NCBI GenBank assembly: GCA_000469685.2
Contig: LS997564.1
Location: forward strand, 20,697,460 to 20,761,459
From: Haemonchus contortus
Lineage: Eukaryota; Nematoda; Chromadorea; Rhabditida; Trichostrongylidae
Length of the DNA: 64,000 bases
Direction of reading: 5' to 3'
The notes beneath the pieces were generated by a model. The model saw only the letters and a list, made by a program, of their open reading frames with translations. It ran no database searches and was not told the DNA's origin. Within the stretch, counting starts at the first letter, position 1. The number at the start of each line of letters is the position of its first letter. The position numbers and the translations under genes are program-made. This document shows positions 19,441 to 32,014 of the stretch, piece by piece.

Positions 19441-20696
19441 CTTTTCTGAGACTGACTGCTAAATTATAGAACTTCTCCATCTATTACTGTCAAATTTCGG
19501 GTAACACAGTTGGTTTAATTTGAATGAAATTGTGTTTGAGTTTTCGGTGTGTTATTGATATATTTTTGTACGCTTGTGTCTTTTGCACACGTAATAATCC
19601 TATACCTACACTTACGTAGCAGAGCTGAAGAAACATCAGTCAGTTGCTTCAACTTGTTGAACAACGCCCCGGATCCGACTTACAAACCTTTTAAAAAAAT
19701 TTTTCTCATGAAAAGCACTAGTTGTACTGCTTAGCTTCATGCACTCTCGCAGATTCCAAATTTTAACTCACTTTTTCAACCCGTTCGCATCATTCATTTC
19801 AGAATTCTCGTGGAACATTCGCTCATCGGACTCCTTGTTTTATACGGGTTTAGCGGACTGATCACTTATCAGCAAAAAAACTTGGAATGAAGTGATTATT
19901 GGCTTCCATATCAAGACCACTCAAGTTGCTGAGTGAACTCAATTTGCTCTCGAATTCCGCAAGCGATGAAAGTAACGTTCGACTCTTTGAAAAAAAAAAG
20001 AATTCGATTTGGATTGAAAAAAGAGATTTGGCGATTCCTTCTTATATAAAGCATTGGTATTCAAATTTGGTCTAATGCCATGATTTCCTCCCTGGGCGAC
20101 TGCTCGAGAGCACCTTCGACCATACAGACAAAGCATTTGTTTTTTGTGGAAATAACTGAGAGTTTTGAGTGCTTCTGAATGTAATGAACAGCAAGGCTAA
20201 TGCTTTCCGTCATGCTTTTTGTTCAGTCCTCCTGACTTCCCTTCCTTCCACCGCAACCCCCCGCCCCTCAGTTACTCGTGTTCATTAACACTGATGATGG
20301 GTTTCTAAAGAAGATGTTCACTTGATACTAATACTGACTTTTTATAAAATAATGGTCAAAATTCATTGAAGTAGTGCTTCCATATCCCAATTACCGGCAG
20401 CGATGACAGCTGTATATAATCCTGCCACCACAGCAAATGGAATCAAACAGAAGCAGTGGCGACGTTGTGCCAAAAGAGCCACCACCGAAATTTTCAAGTG
20501 CGACGGATTATTCGCTCAATGAAAGGAAACGATTTTATTATGGAAAGTAAAGACGGAAAAAGAAAAAGAAAAAAACAGAAAAACTTCTTCAATGAGCAAA
20601 ATAAACCTTAAGAGACATGTAACATTCTTCATTTGAGTCTTTGAGTCAAGTTCGACTGGCACGACCGTTATGAAATGTCTCAGTGAATCATGCTAA
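19441..20696. other. Spacer; outer end of inverted duplication
   Basis: No gene recognised. 19,930-20,200 matches the reverse complement of about 50,000-50,200, which marks the outer edge of the large inverted duplication. The counterpart of the 5' half of relic D is missing on this side, so a deletion of roughly 3 kb is likely between about 20.3 and 20.69 kb. Confidence 0.5.
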
Positions 20697-21680
20697 CTCT
20701 GAGGAATGTTTTTTGACAGTGCTGCGATCAACCGCCAAATTCCAACTCTGATTCCTTTGACCAGGACCATGTAGGAACTCCCGCATCGCCATTCGTTTCC
20801 TCCATCGACGGCTTGATGCTAAATAAGCTTTGTGGATGCGATAGTGAGTTGACGAATATGAACAATCAAAGTTGAGGTTGGAACAGTTAGTGAGCGCGCC
20901 ATACCACAATATGGATACACCATTTTATTTTTTTCGAGTTCGCCTCTGTGAACTTTGCTCCTGTGTATTCTTAGGAACCACAACTTTTGAGCTCTAGTCA
21001 TTGCAAGTGTTTTCAGAGTTGTGTGAAACGAGAAAAGGGAAGGGAAGAGATGAAAAAAGGGAGAGGTGGAGTGTCAAAATGGTAGATATCTCCATCCACT
21101 GAAATGCTCTCATTGCGTCTGTCCAGAAAGATATGCTGGAAACCTATGCAATGAGAGGGTAGGCAATCACTTTCTATTATAGTTAGATCACACTATTGTA
21201 GCTATACATATTCCAACCCAAAGGGAGCCCAAAGGATTGCGGGCACACATATGATGCATCTATCATCTAATCTCTAACCATCAATCATCTCTAACCGGTT
21301 TCCTATAATAACATGGAAGAGGGTCTATATATCTCAAGCGGTTTTGCGAAACCGACAAGGAAATGCAGTAGTGAACTGTGCATGAATTCGTCGAAACCTA
21401 CTGAACTGCTTTAGTTTCGAAGGACGAGCCTCGACCAACTACAATATCGTCCTCCTACCACTACCACTCCTCTTCCTGAACAAGAGCGGAGCAACTGCGA
21501 GGATCGTCTAGAGTGCGGAAATAGCTATGTTATAAGATTCATGGAAAGAGACCGTAACATAGTATTTCAGATGTCCAGTTCATATTGCGAATGGATTTTG
21601 CTATTGCGAGGGTGTCACTTACGAACAAAGGTAGACCTACTGCCCTGGGAGATGTAATTTATGCGACAATTGAAATAGTT
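20697..21680 (+). pseudogene. Astacin metalloprotease relic E (catalytic end to ShK)
   Basis: It contains decayed equivalents of exon 8 (20,720-20,860), the EGF exon (21,015-21,155), the second CUB part and linker (about 21,300-21,510) and the ShK exon (21,570-21,675). Exon 8 is frameshifted and has a stop, and the ShK exon has a TAG after HIANGFCYCEGVTYEQR-like residues. The EGF exon carries a purine-rich insertion also found in relic D at 46.6 kb, so E and D descend from one already decayed copy. Confidence 0.75.
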
Positions 21681-24595
21681 AGCATTAATAGATGCTTGAT
21701 CTACTTGTTTTGCACTCTTGCGGAAACTGTTTTTCAAAGTTCCGGAAACAATTTGCCCAACTAGTTTTTCTATTCATGAACAAGGACAACATGAAACAAA
21801 GACAAATATATTATAATTTGTAATCATCATGGGAACTCGTTTTGCGATCGTTCTGTCCTCTTTTCCCTCCACGAACGATCGAGAACTTTCTTGGAAGGAA
21901 GGTTCGAAAAGAACACAATTGTTAATTTATGCCCAATCAATCAACTTCTATGAAATTGTAACGGCAAACCTCAACTCAGCTTTTCTTTTCGCGGGTAACG
22001 TAAGCCGCAGTTATCATGGTCAGTTTCGCTCAAGATCGGCGGGATGATAGGAAAGACACAATACATATGATCGCGGTATCGGAGTCCTGATGGAATCAAG
22101 ATTTCCACGCTTTTGCTCACCTAGGAGGTACCAACGTTACATAGAAAACTGGATGTTTCTTGCTGCGCATCAAAGTGTGGCAACATCAACACCGTAAGCT
22201 TCGGGAATAAATACGTTCTTAGCACCTTGTACGGCGTTTATTCTACATCCCTCTAGTCAAAAAACAAACATATAAACCGTGATCGAACATATTGTGGAAA
22301 AAATAAAAATAATTTCTCCGAGAGATCGGGACTTGGAGAAATCAGAGTTAATCAAGTTTCAGCACTACGTAAATGCTGTATTGGCCAGGAGTGATTCAGA
22401 ATCGGAGTCTCAGAACCAGGTTCACTTGTCGACGGTATAAGCATAAGCCTTTTTTTGGTTTCCGTCCTTCTCAATAGTGGCTATTACCCAGTGTTTGCAG
22501 GGCATGATGTGAACGTCAGACTAAACCTATTAAATAGTTTAGTGTGAGCTTTCGATTTCAGCAACGTCGCGGCTTCAACAACTGGTGATTTATGGGAGCC
22601 GTGACGAGACCAGAATCACGCACAGATGAAGTCTTCAATATAGAAAGATACTCAAGCATCGCGCTGGTTACCATGCTTGCGACGAAATGTGGGTTACCAA
22701 ATGGACCGCCAAGCAAAGGCGATATTTAGTACTGTATTTTGACTAATAATGCCTTTCTCGGAATATGTGCAGAAATATCTGTTGCGAAAAAGTTTATAGT
22801 AAAGTGGTCACAGCAAATATAACGGAACTTTGTTATTACTGCTAACTCATGTAGAATTGAGAACTGTCAAAGCAAAACTTTCTGAAATAGGCAGGCTCTT
22901 CGGTAAAAGAAAAAGAGAACGGGAAAGGCATCGACAGTTAAAGGTTCATAAAGTGGGCAAGCCATTCAGAACGGCGTAACACAAATATCTAATAGAAAAG
23001 GGGAAAGACACAACTTCCAATCAACTACTTACCTCAAGAAGAAAAGTGCGACAGATAGGTGCACGAAAGGAAGCGTAGACAGCAGTAGCAAGCCTACCAC
23101 TAGCTACAAGATATCATTTTTCACAAAACTGATGTGGGAAAATGACTGTGGGCTGCCTACTAGAGCACCCTGCCTGGATCGAAAATGCTTCTGCTTCTGA
23201 CATGCAAGCAAAGGACTATTTTTACTGTTTAAAAAAAGCTAACCTACGTAAAAAGGTAAATTTTTATCATGTAGATTCATCCTGTCGAGCACAGTTTTTT
23301 TTGGATTTACAGTTCTACTGCAATAACGATTTTTTGCAGGTAAACCAACAGCCGGTGCAGAAATACTGAAACATTGGGTTATGTGAAGATACGTTAGCCA
23401 AAAATACAGGAAGTCTGCCGTACCTCACGAGAAGGAGAAAGGTTATTCCGGATATTTTTTGTTTTTGTCAGTCCAAAAATATTACTGTCAGAAAATAACA
23501 GAAGATGGTTCGAGTCCGCACAGAGATGAATTCACGCCATGTGAGTGGTACATCTGAAATAAAAAGGCTTGCAAGGTGGATACCCTGAATGTGGACGTAG
23601 GAGGCACTGATGTTCCTCCAGCCCTACTAAATCAAATATTATACGTCCCTGACATAAAGCATGAGCGTATAAAAGTGAAGCTGTAGCTCCGATCATGTAT
23701 CCTCGCATTTCTGCAACTTTCGTAGATAGCCTTTCATTCCACTTTATTACTCTAGGATCTTCAGGCTAACGCTACATAAGTTTAACTCGGTGAAAACGGG
23801 CTTTGAACGTTTTCAGCCGTCTCTGATTTCCTAACAAAGCAATTAGGAATAGATGCTGTAACATATCGCTCGTTTAGACAGTTGATGTTAACGCAATATA
23901 TACCATGTATTATGCCTTCTCACCTGTCCCTAACTAGATGTCAATTAACGCGACATATCTCTCGAAATAACCGCCTATCATCAGTAGGGCTTTAGCAAGT
24001 ACGTTGAGAACCATCTCAATGAAGGTAGGCACCTTGTACAATACATACGGTCGGAAGAGTGCTGCGGTGATGAAGGAATTAAGCCCTTTGAAAAGGCCTC
24101 AGTAATAGCCGAAATGCACCATAATCCCAACAAATCAGAAATGCCAATTATAATTGCACATTCTGAATTTATCCAAAGTCAGTTCGTAAGATAAAAGCAA
24201 AAATGATAGGGAAAATCATGGCAAATCTAACCTTCCTCTTCATTTGGTTGTCGCCCTGGAAGAATAGCATTGAATTATTTAAAAGCATTTCTTTTCTCAA
24301 GTTCTTTAATCGCAGATACAGTTCTTAACAAAAGATCAGCGCCTCAACGTCGTTTGAAAGCAGTTGAGAATTTTTTGCTTGATGTTCGTAGGGTGATGCT
24401 TTCTTGGGAAAGGGGTGGTGGACAGTATTTAAAAATGTCCACTGTCCTTTTGGAATCCCTCGGCCTTCGTTTGATAGTACTATACGGCGATTCTACGATA
24501 AAAGGTTCGAATAATTTTAATATATCCCACAGTATTACTTTCGAGTGAATATGTTCGTAAAATTATTCCCATCACTTCTGCCAAGATATTTCAGG
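21681..24595. other. Spacer upstream of copy A
   Basis: No gene recognised. It mirrors 45.4-42.03 kb in reverse. TA at 22,239-22,240 is the unoccupied counterpart of the mariner insertion site at 44.34 kb. 23.4-24.59 kb is shared with copies B and C and would hold the promoter. A frame at 24,270-24,548 persists in the three recent copies but is not preserved in relic D, so I do not call it a gene. Confidence 0.5.
24592..24594 (+). promoter_or_regulatory. Likely spliced-leader acceptor, copy A
   Basis: ATATTTCAG ends one base before the ATG of copy A, with no upstream coding exon in phase. The same site occurs in copies B (before 33,279) and C (after 42,032). Confidence 0.6.
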
Positions 24596-27500
24596 ATGTG
24601 GTTGATTTTCCTCATCTTCTTTTCGGGTGTCACTGTCAATGGCAACAGCAACACCATAAGCAACAATGAAGAGGTTTTGTTCTAAACTGCTACAAATTAA
24701 TTTTGATTTTATTGTTCGAATTTTCGTGCTCACGTAGTGCCTTCGATTCTGAACTCGTTCTTAACATTACAGTTCATCAACAAAGCGGAAGTGGAAATCA
24801 TAAATATGATCAGTGAAATGGGAAATGAAACGCTTAAAACGGTCCATCTCGCGCCGGAGGCAGCGGAAGTAGTTGAAGAATACAAAGTACCAATTTTTTT
24901 TATTTTTTCAATACCATGCTCTCATCGTGCATATTCACTTTCTGGAAAAGTCAAAGACCACGATGTTAAAAGAATCCTAATGCTCAAAAATCTCATTGGC
25001 TCTCAAAGACTTCAGACTCACCAGTCTTCTCTGCACATGGCTGAGCAATTGCTGCCATACTCGTAGGGAGAATAAGAACATCGCCATTTTCCTTTTGCCA
25101 GCTTCAAATCTTCCTTTGCGGCACATAATCGTTCGAAACTCCACCGCGACTTTGTGTGTAAATCGATTGCGAAATGCGAAGTCCCAAAATCACTTTACAA
25201 ACCGATTCCTTAATTTTTCGCTCCGTGCTGTAACAAGAATGATATAATTTTCATAGAAAAGCTCCATATCATCTAATCGAGACAGATTTGACAGACTATG
25301 AAAAACATGTTTCTATGGGAGCATATATTATTCGAAGTTCTTTTCAGCATATGCCAACAATGGTGCTTGATCACCTGAATCCGAAGGGAGACTACATTGA
25401 CGAGATCAATGGCAAAACCAGAATCGACGAGAAGCTTTTCCAGGGTGACATCTACCTGAATGAGTGGGCTTTTGTGTTTAAAATAGGATATCATGTAATT
25501 CAAAAATGTGTGTTCAAGGGTGCAAGGTGAGATCATCATCAAGGAGCTTCAAGAGGAACTAGGAGGAGTCAATCGCACTAAACGTCAGGCTATTAGGGAC
25601 AAAGATGGCGTGAGGCTGTGGAGCGATTTCACAGTGAACTACATTTTCAACACTTCCCTAAGTGAGATAGAGTGCGCTCTTACTGTTAGACTGAAATAGA
25701 CAATTGGGCAACAGAGTAGAATTACAGACGAAGATGCCAAAGGAGCCTTCCTAAGGGGAGCGAATATGTGGACAAAAGACACATGCATAAAATTCCGACA
25801 TTACGATAGCTTACAAGGCATAAACGACGTGGAGACTCTCAAAGGATACGGTAACGCTATTCCTAGATTCCGTTCATAATTTAATCCTATCAGACGGCCG
25901 GGGACGACATTTCCTCCCAATGAGCATCTGCAGTGATGAATTTCGCCAATTTTGAAGCTTCCTTATGTTTTGATCCTTTTGAATTTTTTGAGAGCGATAG
26001 AAGATGTATCATACTCACAGGTTACTTTTGCCCTAATGCGCTGTCCCCAAAGCTGACCATTGAACAATTTGCCTATTTCCAGGTCAAGATTTGCTGATAG
26101 TACAAGCAAAGGGCGGGTGTTGGTCGAGCCTTGGGAAAACAGGAGGCCTACAACAGATCTCCCTAGCAGACGCATGTGAGACAACCTCTATCGCCGCCCA
26201 CGAAATTGGCCACACTCTCGGATTTTATCACACCATGTCCAGACACGATCGCGATAAATATGTCGTAGTAGACTACGAAAACATTCAGGTACAGTCAGCC
26301 GAAAGATCGAATCGATAAAATTTTCATTAGTCCCACTCATTTCCAGGAGTACTGGCGAAGTCAATTCGCGTGGCAGACAGAAGAGGAGAATGATAATTTT
26401 GGCTTGGACTACGACTATGGTAGCATTATGCACTACCGCGCATCGGAGTGAGTCTGAATATCTTTCGATATAGATTAATTCAGTTTTATCTCATTCTGCT
26501 GAACAAAAGGATTCTGAGTGTCTTGTTGCGAAGACTCATAGTTTACTGATTTATTGCAATGCTCTATGACAGCTAAGTCTTTAAAACTTCCTGGGCTCAA
26601 TCGTGCAGTTTTAAAAAGCATTGCGTACATTGTCGACCTAGTTAGATTGTTGCAATGTATGATGCTTACTCTTGAAAAAATCCATGAACAGTGCTGCGAT
26701 CAACCGCCAAATTCCAACGCTGATGCCATTTGACAAGGATTATCGAGAAACTCTTGGATCGCCATTCGTTTCCTTCATCGATGCCTTAATGCTCAACAAA
26801 CTCTATGGATGCGATAGTGAGTTAACGAAAATGATCAGTTCAAGTGAAAGCCGTGAAAATTATTAAGCACCTTTGGATCACAATATAGAAACACAATTTC
26901 TCTTTTGTCAAGCTTCATTGAGTTTGCTTGTGTGTGCTTTCGGAAAGTAGACCATTGTATGTTTACTGCAATTGTTTTCAGAGTTGTGTGAAAGTGGACA
27001 AGGAAATAGATGTCAAAATGGTGGATATCCCCATCCACTCAATTGCGCCAAATGCGTCTGCCCAGAAGGATATGCTGGAAATCTATGCAATGAGAGGGTA
27101 CGAATACATTCTCCATTGAGATTACAGTATTTTAGCGATATTTCCAGCCCAAAGGAAGCCCAAAGGAATGCGGGCAGACATACGAAGCATCGACAGAATG
27201 GAGAAATTTCACGGATTTCTTAGGCGATTACAAAGATCATGCAGACTACACCAGATGTTACTACTGGATTGAAGTACGCTACGTAGTTCTGGAAAATGTT
27301 GAGAGTGATGACTGATTGAACAAAGGCACATAGGAACAGTATACAGCGACAACTAAAAACTGTCTTCTCTAGTTACTGTAGTCGTACTTATTCCAGTCTC
27401 CTGAAGACACCGACATTGAAGTAGAGCTTGTGAGCTTCTCCGAAGAACATGCTCTCGAGGGCTGTCGGAACGCTGGTGTAGAAATCAAAACAAACAAAAA

Positions 27501-28061
27501 TCAGCAAGTCACCGGTTACAGGTATCTTTTTTGTAAAAGAAATAGTACGGTGTAGTGGTATTTTTTTCAGACCAACTCTTACAACTGCTTTTTAATTTCT
27601 TACTCAGATTCTGTTCTCCAAGCGCAGCAGGAACCAAACTTCGATCTTACACCAATCGAGTTCCTATAATAACATGGAATAGGGCCTACGTTTCGAAAAC
27701 GGTTTTGCGATACCGAAGTGGTAATACAATGAAGTGTGCCTGGATTTGTTGAAGCCTGATTGAACTACTTCAGTTTCAAAGTCTGAGCCTCGACCAACTA
27801 CAGTAATGCCACTAACCCGCGAGACCCGACCGCCTACCACCACTACTACTGCTCCTCCTCCTCCTGTGCAAGAGCAGAACAAGTGCGAGGATCGTCCAGA
27901 GTAAGGAAAAGGCTATGTTATAGGATTCATAGAAAGGGAATTTAACATAGTATTGCAGATGTCCGGCTCACATTGCAAACGGATTTTGCTACCGCGAAGG
28001 TATCACGTATGAGCAAAGGAAGATGTTCTGCCCTCGCGGATGTAATTTATGCGATAAATGA
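24596..28061 (+). CDS. Secreted astacin metalloprotease, copy A (14 exons)
   Basis: A zinc endopeptidase of the nematode astacin (NAS) family, similar in layout to the astacins secreted by hookworm larvae. Exons: 24596-24673, 24773-24886, 25348-25463, 25519-25661, 25728-25850, 26083-26288, 26347-26447, 26692-26816, 26982-27097, 27148-27273, 27397-27521, 27608-27720, 27774-27900, 27959-28061. They total 1,716 nt, 571 residues, all in phase. Order: signal peptide (about 1-17), propeptide ending at RTKR (122-125), catalytic domain with HEIGHTLGFYH (zinc ligands H231, H235, H241; E232) and Met-turn SIMHY (286-290), EGF (338-374), CUB (375-495), Thr/Pro linker (about 500-530) and a ShK-like six-cysteine end (533-569). 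The exon 4 acceptor and some donors are non-consensus. No disabling change was seen. It differs from B and C by Arg instead of Gln in the catalytic domain (codon at about 25,790). Confidence 0.92.
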
Positions 28062-28074
28062 GAATGTTCACATG

Positions 28075-28080
28075 AATAAA
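28075..28080 (+). terminator. Poly(A) signal of copy A
   Basis: AATAAA 14 nt after the stop codon; conserved in copies B (36,761-36,766) and C (38,574-38,579, minus). Confidence 0.6.
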
Positions 28081-28771
28081 TGATCAATCAATGCGGCCTC
28101 ACAAATTCTGTTTTCGTACTGTCTGTAAACTGTCAAATACTATTAACCAATAGAAAGCTCTCTGCACATTAACAGATTTCAGCTATGTTTCATGAAAATG
28201 AATATCATGAGAACTCTTACAAGGAGCCCTTTTCCCGTCTTCACTGATGAGTTATAACATTCTAGAGAGTTCGTCGAGAGAGCAATGTTCAGAAAACGGC
28301 TACAAGATTTTTTCTTCATCAGTCAAATTCTTCAAAGTGTTCTTCTCAGAAACGTTCCTGACAGTGGAATGTATTAACAACACAAGGAAATCTTAAATGT
28401 CTTGGTTAACATCACCTGGAATTGGCGCTGTTGCAGGTCAAACAAAATGATCGAGGAGTAATGCCTTGGGTCTGACTGAGACTTTCCTATTCGAGATTCT
28501 CAATTATGTTAATTTCGGGATTCAATCTTGAGGGCAATGATTTCATGAACGATGGTTGGACTATGCCTGGACTTGCTGTTGCTTGACCGAATTTATTTGC
28601 TAACAAAGGACGAGCTCCACTGACCATCGTAGGGTCATCAATTCGGAGGACCGTTCTGCCTACTACCAGTACAGCTGCTCCTACTTCTACTGTTCAGAAG
28701 CCGAACAAGTATGAAGATTAAATAGAGCAGGAAACATGGTTTGTTGCAGTATCCATTGAGAGAACATCTAC

Positions 28772-30350
28772 AGTGCGCGTCAATTGCATATGCCATTCCC
28801 TATTTTTTCTTTTATCTGAGTTGTTAGGCAACATTGCGAGTTGAAATGTTGACCAACACTTACTGAGTAAACAAGAGTCTCAACAAAGCCTAAACATATT
28901 TGAACGTGGCGGTAGCGCCCTTTTTTTGGCGGGATCGTGAAAATTAGCCGCGTCAATTGCTTATGCCATGCCGTCATTGCTACGAAATATCTCAGGTCCG
29001 CGCAGCCCTACCGCCTTCTGTCCAGAGCTGTCCTGTCTGCAATCCAAAGCAGTCCACCATGCCTAAGGGTCGTCGTCTATCTTCAACAGAACAATGCCAA
29101 ATTCTGTCGCTTCGTCAAGCAGGTCATAGCAACAAGGCCATCGCGGAACAACTCGGCCGATCCAGACGCTGCATCGACGGTTTCGTGAAGAATGCTGCGG
29201 CATATGGTCAAGCACACGGAGGAGGACGTCCACTCAAATTGACAGGAGCCGACCACAAACTGATCGCTAGATTGGCTTCCAATTCAACCATGAGTGCCAA
29301 TCAGATCCGTGCACGACTTTCACTAAATGTGTCGACTTCCACTGCATTGCGAGCTATTCGTCGTCAAATATTTTTGAGGAGGGAGAGGATGAAGCTAGCT
29401 CCCCGTCTGACCAGGAGCCATCGCGAAGCCCGACTCGAGTTTGCAAGAGAAATTTTTTCAAGAAACTGGCGAAAGGTGAGGGTTTTGACTCATTTTAGAA
29501 AGTGCATTGCTAAGCTCCTACATGGTTTAGGTGATTTTTTCCGATGAAAAGAAATTCAATCTGGGTGGTCCTGACGGGCATGTTCATTACTGGAGGGATC
29601 TACGAAAGGAGCCTAGGATTTTTGCGAAACGTGTATTCGGCGGAGGAACTGCTATGATATGGGCGGCCTTCTCTCCCTATGGAACGCTGGATCTGGAATT
29701 CATCTCCACGCACATGAATTCGCAAGAGCCTCAAGATATTCTTCAGCGCAGTTCGCTTCCTCACCTCCACGATCATAGGCGGAAAAGACTCGTTCCCCAA
29801 CACGATAACGCTCCTGCGCACGTCTCGCGTTCAACTTTGGAGTGGCTAGGGGATCACCATGTGGATGTATTGGACTGGCCTCCATGCTCCCCGGACCTAA
29901 ATCCCATAGAGAATCTCTGGGGTATCTTGGCGCGTAGGGTGTTTGCTGGGGGGTCCAGTATGAAAGTGTTTCTTCGCTGAGAGCAGCCATTCTAAGTGCA
30001 TGGAACTCAATTCCAGAAAATGTAATTCAAAATCTCGTTGACAGTATGCCAAATAGAATTCTCGAAGTTATTCGTGAAGTAGGTGGTCCAACTAAGTATT
30101 TATGTTTTACCAATTGTGCTTTTTTCTGTTTTTTTCATCATGTGTTGAAGTATGGCATATAATTTTGACGCTGCACATTTATTAAAATGAACTGTAAAAA
30201 TGAAGCTGTTTCTCTGATCAGGTGTATGTCTCGTATATGTGAGTCCCTGACACAGTCCATTGTAGTGCAGTATGTCACATGTGACAGAAGTGGGTAGGAA
30301 CCGAGATAACAAGAAAATGTGGGGGTGGCATAAGCAATTGACGCGCACTG
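28772..30350 (+). mobile_element. Tc3-like DNA transposon, 1,579 bp
   Basis: The terminal inverted repeats are CAGTGCGCGTCAATTGC at 28,772 and its complement ending at 30,350, with TA on both sides (28,770-28,771 and 30,351-30,352). Each end also has a second, internal copy of the terminal motif: CGCGTCAATTGCTTATGCCA at about 28,950 and a diverged one at about 30,150. Tc3 likewise has two transposase sites per end, about 180 bp apart. It inserted into relic H. Confidence 0.92.
29059..30162 (+). pseudogene. Tc3-type transposase, one frameshift
   Basis: This DD34E transposase cuts and pastes the element. Exon 1 is 29,059-29,475 and exon 2 starts at 29,531, after a 55-nt intron placed as in Tc3. 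It has an N-terminal paired-like helix-turn-helix region, then catalytic residues in VIFSDEKKF (first D), QHDNAPAH (second D) and SPDLNPIENLWG (E). The frame shifts at the G run 29,948-29,953: the frame before it stops at 29,980, while homology continues in another frame (SLRAAILSAWNSIPENV) to a stop at 30,162. A single missing base explains this, so this copy is unlikely to make a full transposase. Confidence 0.9.
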
Positions 30351-30470
30351 TATGACAGTCTTGCAGATGTCTAGCTCACATTGTTGCTTACGGATTCTGC
30401 GAATGTAAGGATATCATCTACAAATAAAGAAAAACTTACTGCTCAAAGGGATGTAATTCATACGACATAT

Positions 30471-32014
30471 GTTGCATTAATAAATGATGGTTTGTTCACA
30501 GTCTTGTGTGTAATACTCGCAAAAACTGCAGTTTCTGAAGTGAAGACGGCCTAGAACTGCCCAACTGCCCAATGCAGATGTTCTCAAATGTCAACTATAT
30601 TTCAAAATTTGTAATTATAGAACCGTTCATCACACAGTGCTTCTGAACACGAGCTAAAACTCGAAAAAAAATTAAAAAGTATCAAATAATAAAGGACGTT
30701 TGGAATTTACTTAGAATAAGCACGACAAACATGGTTTTTGAAAATTATCATCTGGGAAAACTATAACAGCTTTTGTTTTGAAGAGCAATTCTCTTCACTG
30801 GTTTAAACGGAAATTGCAAGCCTAATAATTAAGCGTCCATGTTCGACTTTCTTTCAATCTTGGCATAATTATTACACTCAAGTCCGAATGTAATAAAGGT
30901 TTACAGTCTTAGAAGGCTTGAAAGGAAAAACATCTAATCGATTATTCGTTTAAAAGCATAAACGCCAGCTCGGAGAAGAGTGGTGAATTGACTCAAAACA
31001 TTGGCTATAGTAGTAATGAGCCTTTTGTTGACTTGTGCTACAAAATACAAAAATGGTATGCTGTTGACCGCTGATCTTTCGCCGCAACATTTCCTTTCCT
31101 TTAGAAGCAAAGGAAATGTTTCCAGTTCTAGTTTCTGCCATCTTTTCATTTTCCACCCAAATACCAGAGGAAGGAACCGATGACGTGCCGCATAAGCATC
31201 GAATCATTACTATTTCACATTGCACTTTATATAGCTTCTATTACCTAGGGTTCCCAGGGCGTTTAGTGATTAATCGTGTTTGATCATTGGAAACGTTAAA
31301 GGAAGTTTTTTATGTTCTGCCAACTTTTTTTCTAAAGAAAAGGGCAACTGACTGAGCGAAGCAGAAGTTCTGTCTAATCCTACACAAGCCCGGGCTCTGG
31401 TGAATTTGCCGGAAAACAAAAACGTTATCTTTTCCGAGACAGTGCCTGGAAATACACTCCGAGCAGCTTTTTTAGCATGCTGTCAACAGTCGTAGAAGGA
31501 CGAGGACAATCAAGTCGTCACAGTGAATGTAATGGAACATTAATAGCATCGCTAACCTCACAATGAAGTGAGAAATGTCAGAGCAGAAGACTTTTCGGAA
31601 GAGGCAGTCTTGTAAAACAGAGATGACGGGAACGACATTCGGGCAGATGGAGGTTTGTAAGATCCCCAAGTCATTCAGAAAGGGGGTCAAACGAGAGTTT
31701 AATGAAAAAAGCTAAAAGTCTGGACACGGAAATGAATCACTCGAGCTCTAGAAGAAAAGCACGATAGCCAGATGAACAAAATTTTTTCACCTTGTGGGAT
31801 GCTCAATAGAGCGCCGTGGGAAGTTAAAGACCTACCTGGATAAACTATGTTGCCGTTGCTGCCGTGTGAACAAGGACTTTCTTGAAAAAAGTGCAGCATT
31901 TCTTCAGAAAAAAATCTGACCGACTCAGCAACTTAATCCAGTTACCAAGTAGAGTCAACCTGCAGATGCCAGTTTTTTCCACGCAATAGTTATAGTGCAG
32001 TTAACATCTTCACA
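30471..32014. other. Spacer between copies A and B
   Basis: No gene recognised. 31.55-31.99 kb is a diverged relative of 22.87-23.34 kb, so the duplicated upstream region extends here weakly. The rest is AT-rich and without features I can name. Confidence 0.5.

Larger units (their letters stand above)
19930..28485 (+). repeat. Outer inverted duplication, left arm (approximate)
   Basis: Sequence from about 19.93 to 28.49 kb recurs in reverse orientation from about 50.2 down to 38.17 kb, with indels. Anchors are relic E against relic D, the mariner empty site at 22,239 against the insertion at 44.3 kb, and copy A against copy C. Divergence is visibly higher at the outer end than around copies A and C. 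Confidence 0.7.
28570..30470 (+). pseudogene. Astacin relic H (linker and ShK exon), split by Tc3
   Basis: 28,600-28,720 is a decayed linker exon (ACGAGCTCCACTGACC, then a Thr/Ala run and KPNKYED-like end), and 30,365-30,470 is the decayed ShK exon. The Tc3-like element lies between them, in what was intron 13. Upstream exons are absent. Stops and frame changes show it was dead. Confidence 0.7.

Noticed and set aside
23490..23540. GGTTCGAGTCC, a possible tRNA B box (also at 32.19 and 43.12 kb)
   Set aside because: No foldable acceptor or D arm is present upstream; it is not a tRNA gene.
24270..24548. Open frame upstream of copies A, B and C (92 codons)
   Set aside because: It is open in the three recent copies only because they are nearly identical; the decayed counterpart at 49.1-49.3 kb does not keep the frame, and there is no splice or domain support.
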